Source: Parasedimentitalea marina (GTDB lineage: Bacteria > Pseudomonadota > Alphaproteobacteria > Rhodobacterales > Rhodobacteraceae). Taken from it: a stretch of 64,000 nucleotides of DNA. The stretch is from positions 3,782,001 to 3,846,000 of the forward strand of contig NZ_CP033219.1 of assembly GCF_004006175.1 (NCBI RefSeq), in the 5' to 3' direction. The notes below the pieces were generated by a model, which was given only the letters and a program-made list of their open reading frames with translations, searched no databases and had not been told where the DNA came from. Shown piece by piece: positions 7,467-16,004 of this stretch. Made by a program: the position numbers and the translations under genes. Each line of letters starts with the position of its first letter. Position 1 is the stretch's first letter.

Positions 7467-8429
7467 ATGACCCAGTATCTGGATTTTGAAAAACCCCTGG
7501 CCGAAATTGAAGGCAAGGCAGAAGAATTACGCGCTTTGGCGCGGGCCAATGAAGAGATGGACATCGAGGCTGAGGCCGCTGCGCTGGACCTTAAAGCCGG
7601 ACAACTGCTTGAGGATCTGTACAAAGATCTGACCCCCTGGCGCAAATGCCAGGTGGCGCGCCATCCAGAGCGGCCCCATTGCAAAGATTACATCTCGGCG
7701 CTGTTCACAGAATTCACACCATTGGCAGGCGACCGCAACTTTGCGGATGATCTAGCGGTGATGGGCGGTCTGGCCCGGTTCAACGATCAGCCCGTCATGG
7801 TGATCGGCCACGAAAAGGGCAGCGACACCAAATCCCGCATTGAGCGGAATTTTGGCATGGCCCGCCCCGAAGGCTACCGCAAGGCGATTCGGCTGATGCA
7901 GATGGCGGACAAATTTGGCCTGCCGGTGATCACGCTGGTGGACACCCCCGGCGCCTACCCCGGTAAAGGCGCCGAGGAGCGCGGCCAGTCCGAAGCGATT
8001 GCCCGCTCCACCGAGGCCTGCCTGCAAATTGGTGTGCCGCTGGTGTCGATCGTGATCGGCGAAGGCGGATCGGGCGGTGCTGTGGCTTTTGCCTCGGCCA
8101 ACCGCGTGGCGATGCTGGAACATTCGGTCTATTCGGTGATCACCCCCGAGGGCTGTGCCTCTATCCTGTGGAAAGACGCCGAGAAAATGCGCGAGGCGGC
8201 GCAGGCGTTGCGTTTGACCGCCAAGGACCTGGCAGAGCTGGGTGTGGTCGATCATGTCATCGAAGAACCCAAAGGTGGTGCCCACCGGGACGCCGACACG
8301 GCAATTCAGGCCGTAGGCGAGACCATCCAACAGTTGCTGAACGAGCTAAAGGCAATGGATGGCCCGGCACTGATCAAAGATCGTCAGCAGAAATATCTAG
8401 ATCTTGGCTCCAAGGGGCTGGCGGCCTGA
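7467..8429 (+). CDS. accA: Acetyl-CoA carboxylase carboxyltransferase subunit alpha
   Basis: At 320 residues this has the usual AccA length. It opens with a coiled N-terminus ([20 protein letters not shown]) and carries the crotonase-fold carboxyltransferase core with [13 protein letters not shown] and [22 protein letters not shown] motifs, the [13 protein letters not shown] oxyanion region and the [15 protein letters not shown] signature. With AccD it transfers carboxyl from carboxybiotin to acetyl-CoA to make malonyl-CoA for fatty acid synthesis. It stands alone, as is usual for accA in this group, and is closed by a strong terminator 25 bp downstream. Confidence 0.97.
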   Translation: MTQYLDFEKPLAEIEGKAEELRALARANEEMDIEAEAAALDLKAGQLLEDLYKDLTPWRKCQVARHPERPHCKDYISALFTEFTPLAGDRNFADDLAVMGGLARFNDQPVMVIGHEKGSDTKSRIERNFGMARPEGYRKAIRLMQMADKFGLPVITLVDTPGAYPGKGAEERGQSEAIARSTEACLQIGVPLVSIVIGEGGSGGAVAFASANRVAMLEHSVYSVITPEGCASILWKDAEKMREAAQALRLTAKDLAELGVVDHVIEEPKGGAHRDADTAIQAVGETIQQLLNELKAMDGPALIKDRQQKYLDLGSKGLAA

Positions 8430-8454
8430 GGTCTTCCTAAAATTAGAAATTGAC

Positions 8455-8488
8455 AAAGCCCCGACCGAAAGGTTCGGGGCTTTTTTTC
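8455..8488 (+). terminator. Rho-independent terminator of accA
   Basis: GCCCCGA...TCGGGGC with a CCGAAAGG centre is followed by seven T (8481-8487), 25 bp after the accA stop codon. Confidence 0.93.
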
Positions 8489-8554
8489 CTAGCGAGTAAT
8501 GGTCAGCGTAGATTCCAAAATGTGGGATAATACGCTTTCTGTGAATTTCGATTT

Positions 8555-9586
8555 TCAACGACAGCCGGGCCAGTTGCCTTTCGCCAACATCCGGTTCACG
8601 TCAGTAACAAATCGGGGTGACCCCCAATAGGATGCATCGTCAATCAACGACTGCGCAGGGCTGGCGAAAGGGAACGGGTAGGCCGCTGCTTGCATAAGGG
8701 CCCACGCTCCATCAGCATAGCAAGCTTCCTGCTGAACAGTTTTGCACTTGGTTTCGCAAAAGAGTCTCAACGGTTGAAGTTCGGGAAGCTCATTAACGAT
8801 TTTTGCTAGTCGAACACGATCCTCCGCTCGGTCAGGGTGTGCAAAGCGGAAAGGCATGAGGTACTCCGGCACATCGTCAGGCTGTGCAACACGGTCTGAT
8901 GCGATGCGTATAAGCCCCGAAGATGCAAATTCGTTCACGTCGGATCGCAACCAATTGAGATACTCTTGGGCTTTCGCAGATGTATTTATCGTACTTGGGA
9001 GGGGGAGAGGTTTTCCGGCGTTAGCCATCGATTGGATGATAGAGCCTAATCGGTAACGACCAGCAGCCCCAAAAGCCTCGTCATTCTCAAGAAGAATTTG
9101 TGCAACAAATTCAAAAACCTCGAAATCCCACATTTCGACAAAGTAGTCAAATACGGGTCTGATTTCGCCATAGGCGACCAATGTCGGGATAATGGTTTCA
9201 TAGTCTGGCTGAGCGAGTTCCGATGACTGTATCACCCAAAGCGCATTTGCCAGATCACTTTCTTCCGAGGCGCTTAAAAGCCAGTCACGCCCGGAAAGAC
9301 CCTTGGGTTCACGAAAGAGATTGATCCTTTCCTTTCGGGAAAGCTGTGCGGTGATATGCGCGCTGAATTTCGGTGTGTCGGCTATTCGTGACAGAAGTAT
9401 TTTCGCCGGAATGTGACCCTCACGCGCAAGAGTTGCCAGGCCTTGCAGCGCCTCAACATCTTGGCCATCAAGCCATGCTTCCTTTGCCTGAATGAAATCG
9501 GCGCTATCGGCACCCGTCACGTCTTTCGCCGCCAAGGTGCTTGTGTTCACGAATAGGAATACTATCGCCCAAATTGCTTTCATCAA
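8555..9586 (-). CDS. Hypothetical exported protein
   Basis: The product has 343 residues, starting at the ATG at 9586 or the adjacent ATG at 9583. It carries a signal peptide (MKAIWAIVFLFVNTSTLAAK), so it is probably periplasmic. The first third reads like helical tetratricopeptide/Sel1-type repeats (AWLDGQDVEALQGLATLARE, GHIPAKILLSRIA), but no family is recognised with certainty. The C-terminal part has several cysteines (LFCETKCKTVQQEACYADGA and the final GCR), suggesting disulfides outside the cytoplasm. Base composition is visibly more AT-rich than in neighbours such as accA, and it stands alone between accA and a GntR gene. Function is unknown. Confidence 0.72.
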   Translation of the reverse strand: MMKAIWAIVFLFVNTSTLAAKDVTGADSADFIQAKEAWLDGQDVEALQGLATLAREGHIPAKILLSRIADTPKFSAHITAQLSRKERINLFREPKGLSGRDWLLSASEESDLANALWVIQSSELAQPDYETIIPTLVAYGEIRPVFDYFVEMWDFEVFEFVAQILLENDEAFGAAGRYRLGSIIQSMANAGKPLPLPSTINTSAKAQEYLNWLRSDVNEFASSGLIRIASDRVAQPDDVPEYLMPFRFAHPDRAEDRVRLAKIVNELPELQPLRLFCETKCKTVQQEACYADGAWALMQAAAYPFPFASPAQSLIDDASYWGSPRFVTDVNRMLAKGNWPGCR

Positions 9587-9757
9587 TGCCTCACCCTCAA
9601 AGTTTAATACTACGCCACAAATTTGTGGCCTAATTTACTGTCCCCTTAAAAAGTTTTCACTAATTGCCAAGTCACGCCGTACTACTGCGCATTCAAGAAG
9701 TCACAACTAAAATTCTCTTTGCTCGCAAAACCATCATTCATCCGACAAACCTACCTT

Positions 9758-10408
9758 CTACCCCGCCAGCATTCGCAACCCATGGGTCACGTCTGATCGC
9801 ACTGCCAGTCGTAGGCCCGGCTCATCCCCGGCCTTTAGCGCGGCGATGATCAGTTTGTGATTGCGGGGCGGATCCGTGCGGCGCAGGCGGCCATAGAGCG
9901 CCCGCATGGTGGGGCCAAGCTGCAACCAGACGGTTTCAGCCATCGCCAGCATCGCGGGCGCCTGAGCGCGCAGATACAGCGTGCGGTGAAATTCGAGGTT
10001 TGAGCGAATATAGCCAACAGCATCGCGTTTCGACACCGCCTCAGCCACAGTCATGTTGATGCTCTGCAGCCGGTCAATCAGCGCCATATGCGCCCGGGGC
10101 AGGGCCCGGCTGGCCAGCTCGACCTCAAGCAGGGCGCGCAGGGCCGCCAGCTCTTCGATCCGCTCGTTGCTGGGCTCAGGTGTCGACACCCGCCCGGACG
10201 AGGACAGGAACAAGGCGCCTTCGGCCACAAGGCGGCGGACGGATTCGCGCGCAGGCGTCATGGACACGTCGAACTCGCGGCCAATACCGCGCAGGGTCAG
10301 CGCCTGCCCCGGCCCGATCTCGCCGTGCATGATCCGGGTGCGCAAAGCACGATAAACCCGCTCATGTGCAGATGTGGATACGTCAGAAGGGCGTGGAGAA
10401 ACCATCAT
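9758..10408 (-). CDS. GntR family regulator, FadR subfamily (FCD domain)
   Basis: The product has 216 residues, with starts at 10408 or 10405. The N-terminal winged helix (AHERVYRALRTRIMHGEIGP, then LTLRGIGREFDVSMTPARESVRRL) is a typical GntR DNA-binding domain, and residues 85-210 form the all-helical FCD ligand domain (LRALLEVELASRAL, NLEFHRTLYLRA, RNHKLIIAALKAGD). Such proteins usually repress organic-acid or sugar-acid catabolism. A TGTGATCACA palindrome just upstream of its start suggests autoregulation. No catabolic target gene lies next to it. Confidence 0.92.
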   Translation of the reverse strand: MMVSPRPSDVSTSAHERVYRALRTRIMHGEIGPGQALTLRGIGREFDVSMTPARESVRRLVAEGALFLSSSGRVSTPEPSNERIEELAALRALLEVELASRALPRAHMALIDRLQSINMTVAEAVSKRDAVGYIRSNLEFHRTLYLRAQAPAMLAMAETVWLQLGPTMRALYGRLRRTDPPRNHKLIIAALKAGDEPGLRLAVRSDVTHGLRMLAG

Positions 10409-10415
10409 GCATCCA

Positions 10416-10425
10416 TGTGATCACA
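10416..10425. promoter_or_regulatory. Palindrome upstream of the GntR gene, candidate operator
   Basis: TGTGATCACA is a perfect 10-bp palindrome 8 nt before the first GntR start codon. The TGT-n4-ACA layout resembles FadR-subfamily half-sites. Autoregulation is inferred. Confidence 0.4.
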
Positions 10426-10478
10426 AATCAACGTGCAGTCAACAGCCGTTGGGCCAAGATCGGCAGCCCATAACCGGC

Positions 10479-11165
10479 TTAAACGTCAAACCGATAGCGG
10501 TGCAGGCGATTGCCTTGCTTCTTTAGCCAGCTCCGAGGACTTTGATAATCGCCATATAGATGCGCAACCTGCGCCCAAAAAGCGGGTGAGTGGTTCATTT
10601 CCGCCAGATGCGCGACCTCATGGGCGGCAACGTAGCGCAACACCTCTGGCGGGGCCAGGATCAGCCGCCATGAATACATCAACCCACCATCCGAGGTACA
10701 GGACCCCCAGCGCGAACGGGTATCGCGCAGGGTGATGCGGGTATAGGGCCGACCCAAGGTGGCAGCATAGTGATCCGAGGCCGCGGCCAGCCGGTCCCGT
10801 GCCAATTCGCGCAGGAACCGTTGCAGGACCCGCCCCGGCCGATCGCCTGGTACTTCTATTTCATCCTCGCGGATCAGGACGCGCTTACCGGTGGCCGTGA
10901 CAATGCGGCGATCAATGCCGTCAATCGGCAAACGGATCCCCAGCTGAACGTCCAATGCTTCGGGATGTTTGGCCAGATGGCTTCTGATCCAGCCTTCTTT
11001 CTCAGCGGCAAATTCCAGCGCCTCCCGTTCAGGCAGCGATTTCGGCAGCGTCAGCGTCACCCGCCCATCCAGCGCCGAGATCCGCAAACTGATGCGCCGC
11101 GCCCGTGGGGAACGACGCAGAGTCAGCGGGACTGGCGGGTCTCCGGGCAGATGATGGTCAGCCAT
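10479..11165 (-). CDS. YgjP-like metallopeptidase domain protein (M48/DUF45)
   Basis: This 228-residue protein belongs to the SprT/YgjP zincin-like group. The N-terminal half is beta-rich (RRSPRARRISLRISALDGRV), as in this family. The zinc site is the VAAHEVAHLAEMNHSPAFW segment, with HExxH and the downstream NHSxxFW (about residues 178-196), preceded by the usual RWGSCTSDGGLMYSWRLILAP. The substrate is unknown for the family. It is transcribed away from the TIGR02300 gene and its 3' end lies 70 bp from the GntR start. Confidence 0.9.
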   Translation of the reverse strand: MADHHLPGDPPVPLTLRRSPRARRISLRISALDGRVTLTLPKSLPEREALEFAAEKEGWIRSHLAKHPEALDVQLGIRLPIDGIDRRIVTATGKRVLIREDEIEVPGDRPGRVLQRFLRELARDRLAAASDHYAATLGRPYTRITLRDTRSRWGSCTSDGGLMYSWRLILAPPEVLRYVAAHEVAHLAEMNHSPAFWAQVAHLYGDYQSPRSWLKKQGNRLHRYRFDV

Positions 11166-11265
11166 GCGGACCCCTTATTGGACTAAAGCCTTTGACAGTT
11201 CCCACCTCATATGGCACGTCACCGGAATCGTCGATACGACTCATACATAAATCAGGGGGATTCAC

Positions 11266-11598
11266 ATGCCCAAGGAAGAATGGGGTGTAAAGCGCATCTG
11301 CCCAACGACCGGCAAGCGTTTTTACGACCTGAACAAAACACCAATCATCAGCCCTTACACGGGTGAAGCGGTGGAAATTCTGTCCGGCAAAGGCCGGATG
11401 ATCGCAGCCGATGCAGAAGATGCGGCCTCGATGAAGGCCAAAGAAGACTCCAGCTCGGACGAAGACACAGTGCTGGACGATGACGATACAAGCGATATCG
11501 ATCTGGGCGATGATGTTCTGGATGATGATGACGACGACGAGGATACTGTTCCTCTCGAAGAAATCGCTGATGTCGCTGCGAACGACGACGATTCCTAA
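11266..11598 (+). CDS. TIGR02300 family protein
   Basis: This 110-residue acidic protein opens with PKEEWGVKRICPTTGKRFYD and DLNKTPIISPYTGE, the conserved head of the TIGR02300 family found in Alphaproteobacteria. The second half is a low-complexity acidic tail, with runs of Asp such as LDDDDTSDIDLGDDVLDDDD. The head carries only one cysteine, so a full zinc knuckle is not present. It is often found near a tRNA, as here (tRNA-Ala 162 bp downstream). Function is unknown. Confidence 0.88.
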   Translation: MPKEEWGVKRICPTTGKRFYDLNKTPIISPYTGEAVEILSGKGRMIAADAEDAASMKAKEDSSSDEDTVLDDDDTSDIDLGDDVLDDDDDDEDTVPLEEIADVAANDDDS

Positions 11599-11760
11599 TC
11601 GTTAATCGCGCTAGGGGAGACTGCTTTTTGCCCTGAAGAGCTGAATTTCAGCTCCTCGAAAAAAAGCTTAGATGGTGGCGCATTTTCCACTTGCGGAGTG
11701 CGCCATCGTCCCTTAAATCACCCTCACACCGCAAGACGGAAACGTCGAACGGAACAGGTT

Positions 11761-11836
11761 GGGGCCTTAGCTCAGCTGGGAGAGCGCCTCGCTGGCAGCG
11801 AGGAGGTCAGGAGTTCGATCCTCCTAGGCTCCACCA
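11761..11836 (+). tRNA. tRNA-Ala (anticodon GGC)
   Basis: A full cloverleaf is visible: acceptor GGGGCCT with AGGCTCC (one G-T pair), D arm AGCTCAGCTGGGAGAGC, anticodon stem CCTCG/CGAGG with loop CTGGCAG (anticodon GGC), and T arm AGGAG-TTCGATC-CTCCT. The discriminator A is followed by an encoded CCA (11834-11836). Confidence 0.97.
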
Positions 11837-11903
11837 ACCTTTCTTTTCGAAACAGTGGATGTGGCAATCGCCTGTTTTGACTGACCTAGTCGCATGAAAC
11901 CAG

Positions 11904-12143
11904 TCAGCTCTCGTGGTCTCCATTTTCTTCTTTCGACAACAGCCGTCTGGCTAGATCGATACAACGCCCAAATGCGAGAAAGTAGAAGAAAGCCAACACA
12001 AACAAGGCTGCACCAAACAACATTTCCATTGTTTCATTGATGAAGATTCGCGTATCCCAAAGAAGGTAGATTGGGACACCACCCAAACACCAAATCAAAA
12101 TACCTAAACCGCTTTCCAAATTGTTCGGCTGCTTTGAGCTCAT
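11904..12143 (-). CDS. Small two-helix membrane protein of unknown function
   Basis: The product has 79 residues from the ATG at 12143, chosen because GGAG lies 8 nt upstream; an ATG at 12158 is also possible. Two hydrophobic segments are clear (LGILIWCLGGVPIYLLW and MLFGAALFVLAFFYFLAFG), joined by a short polar loop, with a charged tail (LLSKEENGDHES). No family is recognised. It lies between tRNA-Ala and the aminotransferase gene and is more AT-rich than its surroundings. The position next to a tRNA could mean acquired DNA, but no integrase or att repeat is seen. Confidence 0.6.
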   Translation of the reverse strand: MSSKQPNNLESGLGILIWCLGGVPIYLLWDTRIFINETMEMLFGAALFVLAFFYFLAFGRCIDLARRLLSKEENGDHES

Positions 12144-12247
12144 CCTGCTCGCTCCCATCAATCGAAAATTTACACACTGGTATCCTGTGGAGGAAAACCT
12201 CTGCACGCAACCCCGTCCGAGACGCCTTGCGGCTCGGGCATGCGCCT

Positions 12248-12265
12248 GCCCGCCCCACGGCGGGC
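12248..12265 (-). terminator. GC hairpin downstream of the class III aminotransferase
   Basis: GCCCGCC-CCAC-GGCGGGC forms a perfect 7-bp stem about 80 bp past the aminotransferase stop, in a 200-bp gap with no ORF. No T-run follows, so the terminator function is tentative. Confidence 0.35.
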
Positions 12266-12344
12266 GCATTCTGCACCCACCCGGACAGGCGCTTGCCCTC
12301 TGTATCGCGCAAAGTGGGACGAGGCGAGGGAAGTGGGTCCGGCC

Positions 12345-13673
12345 CTAGACTTCGGGCAAACTCTGCCCGATCGCCAATTCCAGCTTATCAACCACCTCTG
12401 TGATCTGCTCATCACTGATTATAAACGGCGGTGCCAGCAGGATGTGGTCGCCGTTGACGCCGTCGCGGGTGCCCGACATCGGATAGCAGATCAATCCGGC
12501 CTCAAATGCGGCCTTCTTTATTTTCTTGGCCAAACCCAGGCTTGGATCAAACGGAGTTTTGGTTTCGCGATCTGCAACCAGTTCAACCCCACGGAACAGG
12601 CCCCGGCCGCGGATATCGCCGACATTGGGATGCTGGCCGAATCGCGCGACCAGTGCGGTCTGCAGCTTCTCGCCCATCTCGGCGCTGCGCTGTACCAATC
12701 CGCGATCAAGCATCCCGCGCACCACCGCCAATGCGGCAGCCGTCGCCACCGGGTGGCCTATATAGGTGTGACCATGCTGGAAAAATCCGCTGCCGCCCTC
12801 GATCGCCTGATAGATTTGTTTGGAACACATCATCGCACCAATGGGCTGATATCCAGCCCCTAACCCTTTGGCAATACACAGGATATCCGGCGCGACATCG
12901 TCCGCGTCGCAGGCAAACAAATGGCCAGTGCGGCCCATACCGCACATCACTTCGTCCAGGATCAGCAAGACACCGTATTGATCACAGATTTCGCGGACGC
13001 GCTTGAAATACCCCTCAACTGGCGGCACCGCCCCCGAGGTGGCTCCGACCACCGGTTCAGCCATAAAGGCCATCACTGTTTCCGGACCAAGGCGCAGGAT
13101 TTCCGCCTCCAACTCGTTGGCGACGCGCTGGCCGTAATCATGGGGGGTCTCGGCCTCACGACGCTCGGCGTATTCATAACAGGGAGCGATGTGTGAGATG
13201 TCGATCAAAAGTGGTGCAAACTGTTGGCGACGCCATTCGTTGCCACCCGCAGCCAGTGCGCCCAGCGTGTTGCCATGGTAGCTTTGCCGCCGGGCAATCA
13301 CATGACGGCGCTTTGGCTGGTCAATTTCCAAATAATACTGCCGCGCCAGTTTAATCGCAGCCTCGGTTGCCTCGGACCCGCCGGACACAAAATAAACCCG
13401 GTCCAGATCGCCGGGCGCATTGGCGATCAGCAAATCAGCCAGCTCCTCGGCCGGCTCTGAGGTCAGGAAACTTGTATGGGCAAAGGCCAATTTGCCAACC
13501 TGTTCCTGCACCGCACGGATCACATCCGCGTCAGAATGACCCAGACAAGACACTGCCGCTCCACCTGACCCGTCGAAATACCGTTTGCCGTCTGCATCGA
13601 TCAAATAGCAGCCATCGCCAGCCACAGCAGTGGGTAATTGCGCCTTGGTGTGGCGGGGAAACACGTGACTCAT
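12345..13673 (-). CDS. Class III (omega) aminotransferase, aspartate aminotransferase family
   Basis: This 442-residue PLP enzyme of the ornithine/GABA/omega-amino-acid group has the cofactor-binding signature LLILDEVMCGMGRTG followed by CIAKGLGAGYQPIGAMM, where the lysine in AKG forms the internal aldimine. YFVSGGSEATEAAIKLARQYY is the phosphate-binding loop. Substrate is not evident; omega-amino acids or polyamines are likely. It is divergent from tpa and shares its 181-bp promoter region, which contains TauR-type boxes. A role in using taurine-like amines (hypotaurine, homotaurine) or simple co-location are both possible. Confidence 0.88.
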   Translation of the reverse strand: MSHVFPRHTKAQLPTAVAGDGCYLIDADGKRYFDGSGGAAVSCLGHSDADVIRAVQEQVGKLAFAHTSFLTSEPAEELADLLIANAPGDLDRVYFVSGGSEATEAAIKLARQYYLEIDQPKRRHVIARRQSYHGNTLGALAAGGNEWRRQQFAPLLIDISHIAPCYEYAERREAETPHDYGQRVANELEAEILRLGPETVMAFMAEPVVGATSGAVPPVEGYFKRVREICDQYGVLLILDEVMCGMGRTGHLFACDADDVAPDILCIAKGLGAGYQPIGAMMCSKQIYQAIEGGSGFFQHGHTYIGHPVATAAALAVVRGMLDRGLVQRSAEMGEKLQTALVARFGQHPNVGDIRGRGLFRGVELVADRETKTPFDPSLGLAKKIKKAAFEAGLICYPMSGTRDGVNGDHILLAPPFIISDEQITEVVDKLELAIGQSLPEV

Positions 13674-13722
13674 TCTTCAGCTCTCCATCGATGCGTTGCC
13701 AGTATTCTGCGCGCCCTTGCCA

Positions 13723-13754
13723 CTGGACACAATGCTCGTCAAAATCTGGACCTA
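13723..13754 (+). promoter_or_regulatory. Candidate TauR operator of tpa
   Basis: Two CTGGAC boxes, CTGGACACA at 13723 and CTGGACCTA at 13746, lie 23 bp apart in the gap before tpa. In Rhodobacter TauR binds direct repeats of CTGGAC-type sequence upstream of tpa. The same spacing recurs before tauR and xsc in this window. Confidence 0.7.
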
Positions 13755-13854
13755 GAGCTTACCCAATTAATAGCGTTTCTGGAATCTGAAGCGACTCAGA
13801 CGGCCGTGTTGTCAAAGCGCTATACAGCTACTCAAATTGCGGAAAGGAATTGTC

Positions 13855-15252
13855 ATGGATGGCACCTTCAATGAAAACGACATTAGCCACATCGTCGATG
13901 CCGATAAGGCTCATGTTTGGCACCATCTGATCCAGCATAAGCAGTTTGAAACCAAAGATCCGCGCATCATCCTTGAGGGCAAAGGCATGCGCGTCTGGGA
14001 TCAGAACGGCAAAGAATATCTGGATGCAGTGTCTGGCGGTGTCTGGACCGTCAACGTTGGCTACGGTCGCGAAAGCATTGCCAAGGCGGTCTACGACCAG
14101 CTGATGAAGCTGTGCTATTTCGCCCAAACGGCTGGTTCTATCCCCGGCTCGCTTTATGCCGAAAAACTGATCTCGAAGATGCCAGGCATGAGCCGGGTCT
14201 ATTACACCAACTCAGGATCCGAGGCCAACGAGAAGGCCTTTAAGATGGTGCGCCAGATCGCGCACAAACGTTTTGGCGGCAAGAAACACAAGATCCTGTA
14301 TCGTGATCGCGACTACCACGGCGGCACCTTGGCCACTATGTCGGCCGGCGGTCAGGACGAGCGCGTGATGCAGTATGGACCACTGGCGCCGGGCTTTGTC
14401 CGCGTGCCGCACTGCATGGAATACCGCAACCACGAGCAGGGTCTGGATCACCTGTCGAGCGAAGAATACGGCATTGCCTCGGCCAATCTGATCGAAGAGG
14501 TCATCCTGCGCGAAGGTGCTGATACCATTGGCGCATTGTGCCTGGAGCCGGTGACTGCGGGTGGTGGTGTTATCACGCCTCCGCCTGGTTACTGGGATCG
14601 GGTGCAGGAGATCTGCAAGAAGTATGACATCCTGCTGCACATCGACGAAGTTGTCTGTGGCGTCGGCCGCACCGGCACCTGGTTTGGCTATCAGCAATAC
14701 GGCATCAAGCCGGATATCGTAACCATGGCCAAAGGCGTGGCCTCGGGTTATGCGGCGATTGCGCTCTGTGTCACCACCGAAGCGGTGTTTGACATGTTCA
14801 AGGACGATCCAAGCGATCCCCTTGGCTTTTTCCGTGATATCTCAACCTTTGGTGGCTGTACTGCTGGCCCGGCGGCGGCGCTGGAAAACATGCGGATCAT
14901 CGAAGACGAGGACCTGCTGGGCAACTGTAATGCCATGGGCGACCGTATGATCGGCAACCTGCAGGGGCTGATGGAAAAGCACAAAGTGATCGGCGACGTG
15001 CGCGGCAAGGGCCTGTTCCTGGGCGCCGAGCTGGTTGCAGATCGTGGCACCAAAGATCCGGTAACCGAAGCACAGATCGCGCAAGTGGCTGCCGAATGCG
15101 GCGCCCAAGGCGTGATCATCGGCATGTCGAATAAATCCATTCCGGGCAGAAACAACGTGCTGTGCTTCTCGCCTGCGCTAATCGCCACGGCGGATGACAT
15201 CGACGAAATCACCGAGTCGGTGGACAAAGCCCTGACCAAAGTCTTTGGCTAA
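13855..15252 (+). CDS. tpa: Taurine:pyruvate aminotransferase
   Basis: The product has 465 residues from the ATG at 13855, preceded by GGAAAGGA; a TTG further upstream is less likely. Strong family markers are TWHHL-like HVWHHLIQHKQFETKDPRII, DAVSGGVWTVNVGYGRE, and LLHIDEVVCGVGRTGTWFGY with the PLP lysine in TMAKGVASGYAAIA. It transfers the amino group of taurine to pyruvate, giving sulfoacetaldehyde and alanine, in the cytoplasm. Sulfoacetaldehyde is the substrate of Xsc, encoded 6 kb downstream. Two CTGGAC boxes upstream suggest TauR activation. Tpa is usually adjacent to tauR-xsc; here it is separated by six other genes. Confidence 0.95.
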   Translation: MDGTFNENDISHIVDADKAHVWHHLIQHKQFETKDPRIILEGKGMRVWDQNGKEYLDAVSGGVWTVNVGYGRESIAKAVYDQLMKLCYFAQTAGSIPGSLYAEKLISKMPGMSRVYYTNSGSEANEKAFKMVRQIAHKRFGGKKHKILYRDRDYHGGTLATMSAGGQDERVMQYGPLAPGFVRVPHCMEYRNHEQGLDHLSSEEYGIASANLIEEVILREGADTIGALCLEPVTAGGGVITPPPGYWDRVQEICKKYDILLHIDEVVCGVGRTGTWFGYQQYGIKPDIVTMAKGVASGYAAIALCVTTEAVFDMFKDDPSDPLGFFRDISTFGGCTAGPAAALENMRIIEDEDLLGNCNAMGDRMIGNLQGLMEKHKVIGDVRGKGLFLGAELVADRGTKDPVTEAQIAQVAAECGAQGVIIGMSNKSIPGRNNVLCFSPALIATADDIDEITESVDKALTKVFG

Positions 15253-15294
15253 AAATCTCCTCGCCACCCCGGTTTGGGATGGCAAGAACAACCT

Positions 15295-15323
15295 AACGCT
15301 CCGTCTTTGACGGGGCGTTTTTT
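15295..15323 (+). terminator. Rho-independent terminator of tpa
   Basis: AACGCTCCGTC-TTT-GACGGGGCG with one imperfect pair is followed by seven T, 42 bp after the tpa stop codon. Confidence 0.92.
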
Positions 15324-15423
15324 TATGGCACCTATTTTTCAGATGGGCTGATAGACGTTACACTCACACCTGATTAATTAATCTCCGCCTTGTTTCACGG
15401 TAACTTCAGCTCTTGGGAATTGG

Positions 15424-15813
15424 ATGCTTTCATTTATCTTGTCTCTGATACTGCCGCAGGATCGAGCAGTCACACTTGAAATTTGGCTGCGCGAATACAG
15501 CGTTCTGTGTGTTGTGACACTCGTGGCGGCTATAGGCGCGGGCGCTCTGTTTTTCGGTTTAGAGCCGAAGATACACCGCCATGAATCTTATCAAACGGTC
15601 CAGGTTACAGGCACCATCCCAACTGGCAGCGATACGGGCAGAATGCTCGTTGATGTAACCTTGCCGGACGGTTCAGCTCGACGCATGAGTACAACGAGCG
15701 GCACAGTCCTTGGCGGGATTACAAAAACTGCTTGTATTGAACGCCGCAAGCAGGTTCCCACCGGCAAACACCTTTATCGCCTAGTACCAGCTCATAACTG
15801 CGTTGGCCTTTAG
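15424..15813 (+). CDS. Hypothetical membrane-anchored protein
   Basis: This 129-residue protein has one or two N-terminal hydrophobic stretches (MLSFILSLILPQ, then VLCVVTLVAAIGAGALFFGL) and a soluble remainder predicted to be beta-rich (YQTVQVTGTIPTGSDTGRML, VDVTLPDGSARRMSTTSG). The tail has two cysteines. No family is recognised. It stands alone between tpa and a methyltransferase gene, with short gaps showing no clear promoter. AT content is somewhat above that of its neighbours. Confidence 0.6.
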   Translation: MLSFILSLILPQDRAVTLEIWLREYSVLCVVTLVAAIGAGALFFGLEPKIHRHESYQTVQVTGTIPTGSDTGRMLVDVTLPDGSARRMSTTSGTVLGGITKTACIERRKQVPTGKHLYRLVPAHNCVGL

Positions 15814-16004
15814 CTGTGCATAAGCAGGTCTGAATGCGGCGTATTAACGGAGTGTATTCGCTACAACGCTTGACCCTGCACACCGATGACAAACGGCCTG
15901 TTTGGCGATCTAAAACACAATCGGTCCAGCGTTAACGTGATCCTCAGCTTTTTGCGAAAATTTGCGTCAAAGACGGCACGCAATCCCTGATCAAAAGGTA
16001 ATTC

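Noticed and set aside
11691..11897. Plus-strand ORF across tRNA-Ala
   Set aside because: It reads through the tRNA gene, has no ribosome site and no family likeness.
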